From JBATTK01 sp049670505 (GTDB taxonomy: Bacteria; Bacteroidota; Bacteroidia; Flavobacteriales; Flavobacteriaceae), in assembly GCA_049670505.1 (NCBI GenBank), contig JBATTK010000106.1:30214-94213 (forward strand): a stretch of DNA of 64,000 nucleotides, given 5' to 3'. The translations under genes were made by a program, and so were the position numbers. Below are positions 26,278 through 35,399 of this stretch, piece by piece. The notes under the pieces are model-generated. The model did no database searches. It was not told the DNA's origin and saw only the letters and a list, made by a program, of their open reading frames with translations. Each line of letters opens with the position of its first letter. Within the stretch, counting starts at the first letter, position 1.

Positions 26278-26818
26278 GATAATTACGTTAATCTTTGTTT
26301 TACTATGTTGGTCGGGATATGCGCAGGTGCCCGATCAGTTCATTGCACGGCAAGGCCAGGTTTCTTTTTTCTCCTATACCTCGGTAGAAAATATCCAGGC
26401 ATCCAACAATCAAGTGTTGAGTATTATAGATTTGGCAAAGAAAGAAATTGCCATAAGTATGTTGATGCGGGCCTTTGTTTTTGAAAAAGCATTGATGGAA
26501 GAACATTTTAATGAAAGTTATATTGAATCCGATATCTATCCAAAGGCTATTTTTGAAGGTAATATTTTGGATTTTGACACTTCTGTCACGGGTATTCAGA
26601 CCAAAATGATTAAAGGGTCACTGATGGTCCACGGTGTTGCCAAAGAAGTAGAAATAAAGACGAGAATAGAAAGAATGGACAAAACATATATTTTTTCCGG
26701 TGATTTTAATGTTGAGGTCAAGGACTTCGAAATTAAGGTGCCGCCTATTTTAGCAAAAAACATAGCCAAAACTATTTCAATTACTTTCAGATTTGAATAT
26801 CAGCCTTATGAAAAATAA
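26270..26818 (+). CDS. YceI-family periplasmic protein
   Basis: A 182-aa protein with a cleavable signal peptide (ending near GYAQ, residue 19). Residues 30-180 show the YceI lipocalin-like barrel with FEGNILDFD, GSLMVHGVAKEVEI and FEIKVPP blocks. YceI relatives bind isoprenoid-type lipids. It overlaps its neighbours by 8 and 11 bp, so the OB-fold, YceI and DUF5777 proteins are made together, as in other Bacteroidota clusters. Confidence 0.88.
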   Translation: MNKIITLIFVLLCWSGYAQVPDQFIARQGQVSFFSYTSVENIQASNNQVLSIIDLAKKEIAISMLMRAFVFEKALMEEHFNESYIESDIYPKAIFEGNILDFDTSVTGIQTKMIKGSLMVHGVAKEVEIKTRIERMDKTYIFSGDFNVEVKDFEIKVPPILAKNIAKTISITFRFEYQPYEK

Positions 26819-27701
26819 TCATTTTCTTCTATCCCTCTTTTTTCTGTTCTGCGGATGCAACGTATTGCATTCCCAAGATTTGCTAAAAGCTATAGAACAG
26901 GAATATCAAGAAGGGCCGTTATATACCCAGGCGTCTTTTAAGGCTACACGTATTGCTATTGGGCAATCTGTGGAAACCCGTAAAAAGGGAATACTGGAAC
27001 TGCAATTTATGAACAGGTTCTGGAACACGCCCGTGCGTACACAAAGTTTTCTGGCCGATCGGTTAAGTACCAGATTTGCACTGGAGTATGGTATTTCGGA
27101 TCGACTCACCTTTGGGGCAGGGGGCTCTACCTGGGATGGTATTTTTGACGGATTCTTAAAGTATAGACTTGTAAGACAACGAATGGACAAAAAAGGGTCG
27201 CCCTTGGGCATCACGGTATTCCAGAATGTAGCTTACAGGAGTGAGTCATATGCGGGTACGGGCTTTCAAGGTGATTTTGTAGATAGGTTGTCATTTACAA
27301 GTCAGCTACTGATAGCACGTAAGTTCAACCGTAATTTTACGCTTCAGTTTACACCTACCTTTGTACATAGGGCCTCGATACTTTTTCCGGAAGACCGGAC
27401 CAATCATTTTGCATTGGGCTTAGGAGGGAGGTATAAAATAGGAAACCATGTATCCGTAGTTTCCGAATACCATTACGTAACCAATCCCCTTGAATCCGTA
27501 ACTACCTATGATGCCTTTGCTATTGGCGTAAATTGGGAGGTCAGTGATGTGATCTTACAATTTCATTTAACCAATGCCAGAAATTTGGAGACGGGCGCTT
27601 TTACTGCCCAGACCGTTAATAATTTTAATTTCAACGATGGCAACCTTCATTTTGGATTTACCTTCACCTATGTGTTTCATTTGAATAGGAAGAGAAAGTA
27701 G
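26808..27701 (+). CDS. DUF5777 family outer-membrane beta-barrel protein
   Basis: A 297-aa protein from the ATG at 26808 (an upstream start at 26793 is less likely), with a signal peptide ending near HSQD. The body is a beta-barrel pattern with typical DUF5777 phrases: FMNRFWNTP, SDRLTFGAGG, FALGLGGRYKIGNHVSVVSEYHY, YDAFAIGVNWE and FNDGNLHFGFTFTYVF. It is the last intact gene of the OB-fold/YceI operon and is followed at once by a decayed copy of the same family. Confidence 0.87.
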   Translation: MKNNHFLLSLFFLFCGCNVLHSQDLLKAIEQEYQEGPLYTQASFKATRIAIGQSVETRKKGILELQFMNRFWNTPVRTQSFLADRLSTRFALEYGISDRLTFGAGGSTWDGIFDGFLKYRLVRQRMDKKGSPLGITVFQNVAYRSESYAGTGFQGDFVDRLSFTSQLLIARKFNRNFTLQFTPTFVHRASILFPEDRTNHFALGLGGRYKIGNHVSVVSEYHYVTNPLESVTTYDAFAIGVNWEVSDVILQFHLTNARNLETGAFTAQTVNNFNFNDGNLHFGFTFTYVFHLNRKRK

Positions 27702-27759
27702 TTATTTATTCGCTAAACAACGCTATTGATCTCAGCCTTTAGTTTGAAAACCCTCTTTG

Positions 27760-28080
27760 GTCATTTTCATACGGCAGCCTTTTCAAACGAGCCACACGAT
27801 ATGTTTCTAATAGGGATAGAAACTCGTGTTAAAATAAGTAAGCGGGTATCCTTGAATGTGGAGTATTATTATAACCTAAACCGTTTTGAATCCCTGAGCC
27901 TAAAATTTTATTGCTCTTGGTGTGGATATGGAAACGGGAGGCCATGTATTTCAACTTATCTTGACCATCTCCGTGATCAAGAAAGTTTTTTTAGTAGAGA
28001 CCAAAGGGGGTTTATTTAGGGGAGATATCCATTTTGGATTTAGAACATCAGGAGCTTTTCAAATTAAAAAGCAGCGTTAA
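27760..28080 (+). pseudogene. Decayed C-terminal fragment of a second DUF5777 gene
   Basis: One frame contains HDMFLIGIETRVKISKRVSLNVEYYYNL, aligning with the barrel end of the preceding DUF5777 protein. The match then shifts frame near 27905: DMETGGHVF continues into a frame ending GDIHFGFRTSGAFQIKKQR and a TAA at 28078-28080. The N-terminal half is missing and at least one frameshift is present. It is therefore a relic of a tandem duplicate, not a working 97-aa protein. Confidence 0.75.
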
Positions 28081-28157
28081 ATGCAATGCTTATTTTAAAA
28101 TGAACAGTATTATGAGATTGGTCCGCACGGTTAGGGTAATTCGTTTCACGAACATAC

Positions 28158-28382
28158 CTATGAAGTTTCGGGCCTTCCTTTAAGCCTTTTTTCAATTTTA
28201 CGTTTCTTGTCGGTCAATCGCTTCATTAGATCCATTAAGGTGGAATCCTTCGTTTCTTTGTAGATTTCATTGACGGACAAAATAAGCCTTTTGGCTTCCC
28301 TAGATGCTTCCACGCGATCACTGGTGGACATGTTACTCATCTTCCTTTTTTCAAACTCTGCAGCTTCTTCAATTAGCGTCAT
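28158..28382 (-). CDS. Short hypothetical charged helical protein
   Basis: A 74-aa, highly charged, probably all-helical protein with no membrane segment or known domain. It starts at ATG 28382 and ends in basic residues (KKRKIEKRLKGR). Its composition and compact reading frame look like the small conserved hypothetical proteins of Flavobacteriaceae. I do not recognise a function. Confidence 0.55.
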   Translation of the reverse strand: MTLIEEAAEFEKRKMSNMSTSDRVEASREAKRLILSVNEIYKETKDSTLMDLMKRLTDKKRKIEKRLKGRPETS

Positions 28383-28640
28383 AAATAATTTTATTCAAAA
28401 TTAATCGAAATTGGAGTATCGATTAGTATATTATCAATTGTTAGTCCTTATGTAATAATAAGCTTTCTATATTTATGCAATTTTTAAGAAAACCGGATAA
28501 ATATAATAAATTAAGCGATATAACCATATATTCATAAGGTTTTCAATAGCCATTAGAAATAGACAGGCGTGTTATGGGGTTCTATGCCCAAGTACATAGG
28601 CGGTCGTGGAAAAATCCGACAGGGACTTGCATCGTTTTAA
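28383..28640. other. AT-rich intergenic region
   Basis: No gene, strong hairpin or repeat is visible. It forms the boundary between the small helical protein and the 3' end of the mannan locus. Confidence 0.4.
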
Positions 28641-30161
28641 CTATTGGGAAGGCTTAATTGCGTTATTTTCTAAAAGTAATAAAGCATTTTTTTCAGTATT
28701 CCTAACATTATCAACAGTGGATGTTATTTTAAATGCACCCAGTAAAATATCCAAATCTCCATCCAGATCATAATCTCCATTATCCATTATTAGCCAACTA
28801 CTAGCAAAATTTCCTTTGAAAGTGTAAGCTCTAAAATCAAAATGCTCCGAAGTTTTATTCTCCAGAAATACAAAGCCTTCATCCGGAGCACTATCCATAT
28901 CCCTAAAAAAAGCCGTAACGGCAAAGTCGATATCTCCATCTAAATCATAATCATCGGCTAATACCCTGGTTGCCCCATATATGGGGTAAAACCATTTTTC
29001 AACAAAGTTATTGGATGTATCATTGATAAACAATCGTATACCATGATAGGGTTTTGAAAAAATCGAATAATCGGCATTATCACCATTTACATAAACGATG
29101 TCTAAATATCCATCTCCATTATAATCTAACAGCTCAAACCAGCTAGAACCATATTCCGGACCCATCCTAATAATATGTTCCATATTAAATTCCAAGTTAT
29201 TTTTTTGGTAAAAAATATAAATACCCTCATCTCCTTGTGAGAAAAGAGCAATAATATCTTTTTTCCCGTCTTTGTTCATGTCGGCTATTTCGAGTTTAAT
29301 AGAGCCAGGTAAGGACAATAAGGATTTCTTCACGTATGTCAAATTTTTTTGCTCCAACAGGGATAGTTTTCCCGAGTGATGTCCAAATTCACAGATCAAT
29401 ATTTCATGGAGTCCATCCTGATTTAAGTCCACGATTTTTGTAAAGACCGGCCGCTGTAACTCTTTTGCAATGGTGTCTTTGGTATTAACTGTTCTCTTGG
29501 AGATTAAACCTTTAGGAATTTCACTTGGGTTTAATATTCCAATTTCGGTTACGTACAAGGCTTTATTTTTTTGCTCATATGAGGTTACGGCGGAATTAAA
29601 TTTCTTTGCTACCCTTTCAGAAGGGGGCGGCCAGTGGAGAATTCCTCCGGTAACATCGCCGACATTAAATCTGTGTGTGACCGTATCAAATTGAATATGG
29701 GTAATAATAGGCATCTTAAGTTCATTAATAGTTATGGGTTTTAATGAAAATTGAGTAAGTTGACCTGTTCTATTTTTTCTCGTAGTATCCAAAGGAATAG
29801 TATCCGGAGCCATGGAAATTACGTAATTGTGAATTTTAGCCCATGATACACTATCAAGAACGGACTCCTTTGGATAGGCATTGCTTAACTTAACATAATA
29901 ATCTTCTAGAATTGATTTTCCCTTATTTGGTCGGTATCCATTATAGCTGTACCCCATTCTCGCCGCCATTTCCGGTAATACACTTTTTTCCCAAATATCT
30001 TTAGGAATATTTGCTGGATCAGGTACTAAATGACAGCTGCCGCAATGACCCTGATAGAGCGATGCTGCTGATGTTGGGTGGAGCTGTTTCTTTTGTTGCT
30101 CATGGCAAGAGATAAAAAGGACATTACAAAGTAAACTAAAGAACAACCATATTCTATTCAT
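28641..30161 (-). CDS. FG-GAP/VCBS lipoprotein with a cytochrome-c CXXCH motif
   Basis: A 506-aa protein with lipobox FISC (Cys19). A haem-binding motif CGSCH at residues 40-44 is followed by a short cytochrome-like stretch. A VCBS/FG-GAP beta-propeller then fills about residues 150-500, with calcium loops such as DLNQDGLHE, DMNKDGKKD, DYNGDGYLD, DYDLDGDID and DYDLDGDLD. It is probably outer-membrane-anchored and surface or periplasm exposed. It lies 113 bp after the larger VCBS protein as last gene of the susCD transcript. The combination is recurrent in Bacteroidota glycan loci, but its role is not established. Confidence 0.8.
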   Translation of the reverse strand: MNRIWLFFSLLCNVLFISCHEQQKKQLHPTSAASLYQGHCGSCHLVPDPANIPKDIWEKSVLPEMAARMGYSYNGYRPNKGKSILEDYYVKLSNAYPKESVLDSVSWAKIHNYVISMAPDTIPLDTTRKNRTGQLTQFSLKPITINELKMPIITHIQFDTVTHRFNVGDVTGGILHWPPPSERVAKKFNSAVTSYEQKNKALYVTEIGILNPSEIPKGLISKRTVNTKDTIAKELQRPVFTKIVDLNQDGLHEILICEFGHHSGKLSLLEQKNLTYVKKSLLSLPGSIKLEIADMNKDGKKDIIALFSQGDEGIYIFYQKNNLEFNMEHIIRMGPEYGSSWFELLDYNGDGYLDIVYVNGDNADYSIFSKPYHGIRLFINDTSNNFVEKWFYPIYGATRVLADDYDLDGDIDFAVTAFFRDMDSAPDEGFVFLENKTSEHFDFRAYTFKGNFASSWLIMDNGDYDLDGDLDILLGAFKITSTVDNVRNTEKNALLLLENNAIKPSQ

Positions 30162-30274
30162 TCCATCTGAACATTTTTAGCATCGGTTTAACCTAACTTA
30201 TTGAATCTTTTTTATCCGCGAATTTTATCTTCATGCCTGGCAGCAGGTGGATTGCACTCGCATTTTGTGGCTTT

Positions 30275-33200
30275 TTAGTCGTTCACTCTTACAAATTCTA
30301 GATATTCCCCGTTCTTTCCGGCAATAATATAAGCTTGTTCGTTAATTGTAATTTTTGCTAGGTCTTTAACATCCCCTGGAATAGCTAGTCCACTTTCACG
30401 AGCGGGAACCGGTCTAAAATTGCCTGCTCCATCTCCTTTTAAGAACAATCCGATACCAGCATCATTACGCGGTGTTTCTACTTCGGCACCAAATAGATTG
30501 CCGGCAATAACTGCATCTAAATTTCCATCTTTATCATAATCATCCACCAAAATCTGATTGATGTTCGATAATTGTGCCATATTAGGCAGGTTATGTTTTA
30601 CCAATGTTCCTTTTTTGTTTTCCAGAAATATACTTGAAAAGGATTTAATACCATAGTGTAATGATTTTTCCAAGTAATCTTCGGTATAAACATCTTCTAA
30701 GGTTGCCGTAGAAAAGGAGTTATAGTCTTTAAATTTTAATTTAATTGCAGGCATTTGCTCTGAAGAGCATTGGCGGCCCCTTAGCGGAAATTTTTCTCCG
30801 TCATTAAAATAACTAAGTACGATATCATTGGTGTTATTTCCATCAAAATCATTAAAATAGATATCAAAAGTCTCCTCCTCATTTGCTTTGTACTTGTAAT
30901 TTAATCCTAAATTGCCGAGCAGGTAATCCATATCGCCATCCTTGTCAAAATCACCTTCGTTTATGCTAAACCACCAACCGTTTGAATCTTCTAATTCCAA
31001 CTTTCGGGTAGTATTGATAAATTTTCCTTTTTGATTGGTCAGAACCGTAATGGGCATCCATTCGCCAACAACGATAAGATCAATAAGGCCATCCATATTA
31101 TAGTCACTCCAAATAGCATCGGTTACCATTCCTAATTTGTTTAAGTCAGGTGCTAAAGCACTGGAAACGTCCATAAATTTAGGTTCATTTTTGGTACTTC
31201 TGTTTTCTAACAAATAACTATTTGCCGGTAACGGATAATTTCCAGGAATTAGTCTGCCACCCACAAAAAGATCTAGATCTCCGTCATTGTCAAAATCATA
31301 ACTTTTAACTCTTGAACCACTTGTAATCATTTTGGGGAGCGCACTTACCGATTTCGTAAAGTTTCCTGCTCCATCGTTGATATACAAACGATCCTGAAGT
31401 AGTGTTGAATCGTATTCAAATTCATTTCCGCCACTAACGATATAAATATCATTATCTCCATCGTTTTCAACATCAAAAATAAGTATTCCCATGTCTTCAC
31501 TACCACTATCCTTGGTTATATCGGCGATGTCCTGCTTACCAAAACCCATAGGTGTTTTGAAATAAATGGCTGTTGTATTTTGTGCCGAAGATCCTATTAT
31601 TATATCATCTAGATGGTCACCATTAAGATCACCGACAGCTAGGCATGGACCTAATTTTGAAGTTTCGTGTGGCAATAATATCTCATCTTTAAAGTCATTG
31701 TACAAATTCTCTACATGTTTGAATCTTACTAGGGTAGAGTCTGCTTCATTGACAAACAATTTCCTGTTTTGCTTTTTTGCCAAAGGTTTCATTGGCTTGG
31801 AATTTCTGTAATCTATGGTTAAAAACTGGTTGCTTTTTACTTCCTTTAATAACTGCTCTTTTTGATCGGGCCATTGAATAAAAATAGAATCTACGATATC
31901 ATTTTGTTTTAATCCAAAATGTAATTTTGGCGCAATTGACGATTGGAATCCTCTGGTCAGGGTCATTTCCTGATATTGATGCGCTCCGTTCAGGCTAAGG
32001 GTAACTTTTACGCCGATACCCAACGGATTCACCTCGGTGCCTTTAAAATTTAACGTTATAGCGTTATTTATCTCGCTACTTTTATTTTCAAAAATTGAAG
32101 CAGCATCGTCAATATTGTTAACCACTATTTCTAAGTCCCCATCATTATCCAAATCGGCATAGACCGCTCCATTGGAAAACCCTTTATACGAAATACCCCA
32201 TTTTTCATTTGCCTTTTCAAAGGTTAAATCACCTTTGTTTCTAAAAACAAAGTTATCTATCTTTTCGGACGGCATTTCCAATATTTTCTCCAATAGGCTA
32301 TCTTTTATATTAGTTGCCGTTCTGAGTTTATTCAAATAATCCTTATTGTTTATTTCCCGCCTATTTCCATTGGTGATAAAAACATCCTTATAACCATCAT
32401 TATCAAAATCTGCGATTATAGGTCCCCAACTCCAATCGGTAGAAGATATGCCGGAAAGTCTTGAAATATTACTAAAATCAGGAGTACTCCCGTTTAAGAC
32501 CCCATTATTCAATTGCAATGAATTATGCATGTATTGGTAATGAAATCCTGCGTTTACATTGTTCCAGAACAATCTGGGATTCATACTTGCCATATTGGCT
32601 TTGGCCCTTCTGTTATCGGCGGCATCCATGTCTACCTGCAGCAGATCTAAAAGACCATCATTGTTAATATCCGCTATGTCCACGCCCATTCCAAAAAACG
32701 AAACCTGTCTGGTAGCTTGTTGTAGGATATCGGAAAACGTACCGTCCTTATTATTTTGGTACATAAAATCCGGTGAGCTAAAGTCATTGGATACGTATAG
32801 ATCTGGCCACCCGTCCTTATTAAAATCTCCGGTTGTTGCGCTTAAGGTAAGCCCAAAAGATCGTAATCCCGACTTGTTGGTTACATCCGTAAAAGTCCCG
32901 TCTCCATTGTTGCGTAACAATTTGTCCGTCTCTATATCCTTGGTATAATTCATTTTAAACGAATAATAAGAGGTAGGTGCTCCAAAATCCGTTGGAGGAT
33001 AATTTGCTATATAGACATCTAAATCCCCATCCATATCATAATCAAAAAAGGTACTTTGAATGCTATTGCCAGATTCATCTAAATTATAGGCTTTAGCACT
33101 TTCGGTAAACGTATTGTCGCCATTATTAATGAACAACTGGTTTTTTGTAGTGGTAAATTTTCCTCCTACGGAACAATAGATATCCAAAAAACCGTCATTG

Positions 33201-33580
33201 TTAACATCGGCCATAGAGGTACCCGTATACCACCTTGAATCACCGGCTACATGTGCGGACGTAGTGATATCTTCAAAATGTAAATTTCCTTTATTCAAGT
33301 ATAGTTTGTTCGCTACCATATTACCTGTAAAATAAAGATCAATTAAACCATCATTATTGATATCCCCGGCGGAAACACCACCTCCCAAATAGATATACGG
33401 ATAGGTAAAGTAGTTTATAGAATCATTTTCGGATAAATTATTTGAAAAGCCTATGTTGGAATGTTCCTGAGCTAAATTTTTAAAAAGTTTGCCCGAAGTA
33501 TCTTTCTTACCGCAGGAAATAATAAAAGATACACAAAGTGCCATAAAACAATAAAGACTTCTAACCCCCATTTCTTTCAT
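30275..33580 (-). CDS. Large FG-GAP/VCBS plus ASPIC/UnbV lipoprotein (CRTAC1-like)
   Basis: A 1101-aa protein with lipobox IISC (Cys23). Two VCBS propellers carry more than ten calcium loops of the DxDxDGxxD type (for example DINNDGLID, DYDMDGDLD, DFDNDGYKD, DFDNDGDLD, DYDKDGNLD). They flank an ASPIC/UnbV domain around residues 505-575 (GIGVKVTLSLNG, FGLKQNDIVDSIFIQWPD). Translation may start at 33580 or at the ATG nine bases later. It follows susD after a hairpin and is probably surface exposed. Glycan binding is an inference from position. Confidence 0.85.
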   Translation of the reverse strand: MKEMGVRSLYCFMALCVSFIISCGKKDTSGKLFKNLAQEHSNIGFSNNLSENDSINYFTYPYIYLGGGVSAGDINNDGLIDLYFTGNMVANKLYLNKGNLHFEDITTSAHVAGDSRWYTGTSMADVNNDGFLDIYCSVGGKFTTTKNQLFINNGDNTFTESAKAYNLDESGNSIQSTFFDYDMDGDLDVYIANYPPTDFGAPTSYYSFKMNYTKDIETDKLLRNNGDGTFTDVTNKSGLRSFGLTLSATTGDFNKDGWPDLYVSNDFSSPDFMYQNNKDGTFSDILQQATRQVSFFGMGVDIADINNDGLLDLLQVDMDAADNRRAKANMASMNPRLFWNNVNAGFHYQYMHNSLQLNNGVLNGSTPDFSNISRLSGISSTDWSWGPIIADFDNDGYKDVFITNGNRREINNKDYLNKLRTATNIKDSLLEKILEMPSEKIDNFVFRNKGDLTFEKANEKWGISYKGFSNGAVYADLDNDGDLEIVVNNIDDAASIFENKSSEINNAITLNFKGTEVNPLGIGVKVTLSLNGAHQYQEMTLTRGFQSSIAPKLHFGLKQNDIVDSIFIQWPDQKEQLLKEVKSNQFLTIDYRNSKPMKPLAKKQNRKLFVNEADSTLVRFKHVENLYNDFKDEILLPHETSKLGPCLAVGDLNGDHLDDIIIGSSAQNTTAIYFKTPMGFGKQDIADITKDSGSEDMGILIFDVENDGDNDIYIVSGGNEFEYDSTLLQDRLYINDGAGNFTKSVSALPKMITSGSRVKSYDFDNDGDLDLFVGGRLIPGNYPLPANSYLLENRSTKNEPKFMDVSSALAPDLNKLGMVTDAIWSDYNMDGLIDLIVVGEWMPITVLTNQKGKFINTTRKLELEDSNGWWFSINEGDFDKDGDMDYLLGNLGLNYKYKANEEETFDIYFNDFDGNNTNDIVLSYFNDGEKFPLRGRQCSSEQMPAIKLKFKDYNSFSTATLEDVYTEDYLEKSLHYGIKSFSSIFLENKKGTLVKHNLPNMAQLSNINQILVDDYDKDGNLDAVIAGNLFGAEVETPRNDAGIGLFLKGDGAGNFRPVPARESGLAIPGDVKDLAKITINEQAYIIAGKNGEYLEFVRVND

Positions 33581-33606
33581 TTCTCAATTGATTATTAAAA
33601 ATAAGA

Positions 33607-33629
33607 AACAGGACGCATAACGCCCTGTT
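33607..33629 (-). terminator. Hairpin plus U-tract after susD of the mannan locus (possible attenuator)
   Basis: On the minus strand AACAGGGCG pairs with CGTCCTGTT (eight Watson-Crick pairs and one G-U) around a 5-nt loop, followed by TCTTATTTTTAAT. It lies between susD and the VCBS genes. Partial termination here would make susCD more abundant than the downstream genes. Confidence 0.6.
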
Positions 33630-33660
33630 AATACTAACTCAAACTAAACTTACTTTTCTT

Positions 33661-35388
33661 CTAATACGTATTTTGCTGTATAACACCAGCTGATAATTCT
33701 ATGATTTCTTGTGGTATGGGATAAATTCCCCTGGAATTAGGGAAACTAACTCCATTTAAATAAGATCTAAATTGGTTTCTTGATAAATATGCGTCCAAAA
33801 TTTCTTTGGCCACACCTCGTCTTACGAGGTCAAAGAAACGACGACCTTCCAATGCGGTCTCCAATCTGTACTCCGTCAAAACCGCGTTCATGGCAAAAGT
33901 GGCATTTGGAAAACCTCCGTTATCGGTGTATAGGCCTATGGCATAGTTGGCGGCATTGGTTACGCCATCCGCTTCTTTGACCCAAGTGCTCGGGTCTATG
34001 TTTCTAGCCCTTACCTGATCTACCAAGTTTGCTGCAAGCATAAGATTTCCGTCTGCAACGGCGATTTCTGCCCTCCACAATAGTACTTCCGAAAAGCGAA
34101 TAAGGTTTGTTTGAATAACGCTTATATTTTGGCCCCATCCTCCGGATACTCTTGCCAAACCGTCATCACTTTCGCTCCAAAGTAACTTTTTACTATAGTA
34201 TGGGCCGCCAAAGGTGGCGTCGCGGGCCCAGGACAACTGAAAATCACCACGATCAAATAAGGGAATACCCGGTCTTGCAACGGTCCAGTCCAATCTAGGA
34301 TCTAGATTCCTTGTCTCTTCCGCAAAAGTAAATGTACCTGCATCGGCATCTGCTGTAAAAGGTGTTGGCCCACTTACATTATCGGCCGGATCTACGTTTG
34401 CCACATAATCGGCCGGATCGGAGGGAAGGGTAGTCAACGGTAAACCATTTGCATCCGTTAAATAGGCGTTTACCAAATCATGTGAAGGTTGATAGAAACC
34501 ACAACAACCAAAGGGACTATTACTATGTGGATAGTTTAATTCGTCCCCCTCGTTTCCATTACCTTGTCCGGCACCTGCCCCATCATTAACGGCATACTGA
34601 ACCGCAAAAACTGTTTCTGTGCTATTGTTGGTAGCGTAATTAAAATTATCATGAAAGTTCGCATTTAATCCATATACCCCACTATTGATGATATCATCCA
34701 AGAGCGGTTTGGCTGCAGCATAATCAAGTTGATACAGATGAACCTTTGCCAAATAGGCTTTGGCATTCCATTGATTAGCACCTGCAAAACGTACACTTTC
34801 CACGTCTAGATTATCAACAGCAAATTGAAAATCTGCTTCAATAGCAGGATAAATATCCACATCATTAGGTGGAGTTTCCACGGTATTCTCATCAACATAG
34901 GGTACATTTCCAAAAGTCATTCTAAGTTGAAAATGAAAGAAACCTCTTAAGAATCGTAACTCGGCGGTAGGAACACTGGCTTGGGCGGTAGAAATCTGAC
35001 CACCTTCAATGCCATTATTGATAACGTTCAAAGCTGCATTTGCCCTTGTAATCCCCTCGTAAAGATTGTTCCATCTTAACCTTAGATACGGATTATTTGT
35101 CAAGACATTATACACTTCCATTTGAGTAATATCCGACTGATCGGCCGGTTCACTACCTTTATAGGCATTATCAGAGGCAACGCCTCCAAATGTCCAATTG
35201 GATGCTGCTGCTTCCCTTCTCATTTCAAGACCTGCATAGGTGCCGACCACTAATTTTTCGATAAAACTAATACTTGGAACAACATCATCAGTGGTAAGGG
35301 AAGAAAGCGGTACGTCCAATTGCTCCTCACAGGAGAATGTGCTTGTAAACAAAGCAATGATTAAAAGTCGTTTTAATAAATCTTTCAT
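33661..35388 (-). CDS. SusD/RagB-like glycan-binding lipoprotein (mannan locus)
   Basis: A 575-aa surface lipoprotein with lipobox TFSC (Cys20). It has the usual SusD layout: N-terminal TPR helices with YEGITRANAALNVI and AELRFLRGFFHFQL, a variable middle, and the C-terminal EYRLETALEGRRFFDLVRRG and FPNSRGIYPIPQEI signatures. It caps the SusC barrel encoded 11 bp upstream and binds the oligosaccharide, probably beta-mannan-derived given the neighbours. Confidence 0.94.
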   Translation of the reverse strand: MKDLLKRLLIIALFTSTFSCEEQLDVPLSSLTTDDVVPSISFIEKLVVGTYAGLEMRREAAASNWTFGGVASDNAYKGSEPADQSDITQMEVYNVLTNNPYLRLRWNNLYEGITRANAALNVINNGIEGGQISTAQASVPTAELRFLRGFFHFQLRMTFGNVPYVDENTVETPPNDVDIYPAIEADFQFAVDNLDVESVRFAGANQWNAKAYLAKVHLYQLDYAAAKPLLDDIINSGVYGLNANFHDNFNYATNNSTETVFAVQYAVNDGAGAGQGNGNEGDELNYPHSNSPFGCCGFYQPSHDLVNAYLTDANGLPLTTLPSDPADYVANVDPADNVSGPTPFTADADAGTFTFAEETRNLDPRLDWTVARPGIPLFDRGDFQLSWARDATFGGPYYSKKLLWSESDDGLARVSGGWGQNISVIQTNLIRFSEVLLWRAEIAVADGNLMLAANLVDQVRARNIDPSTWVKEADGVTNAANYAIGLYTDNGGFPNATFAMNAVLTEYRLETALEGRRFFDLVRRGVAKEILDAYLSRNQFRSYLNGVSFPNSRGIYPIPQEIIELSAGVIQQNTY

Positions 35389-35399
35389 AGTTGTTTTTT

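Noticed and set aside
27726..28019. Intact 97-aa hypothetical gene
   Set aside because: Its middle matches DUF5777, and the match continues in another frame to 28080, so it is a pseudogene relic.
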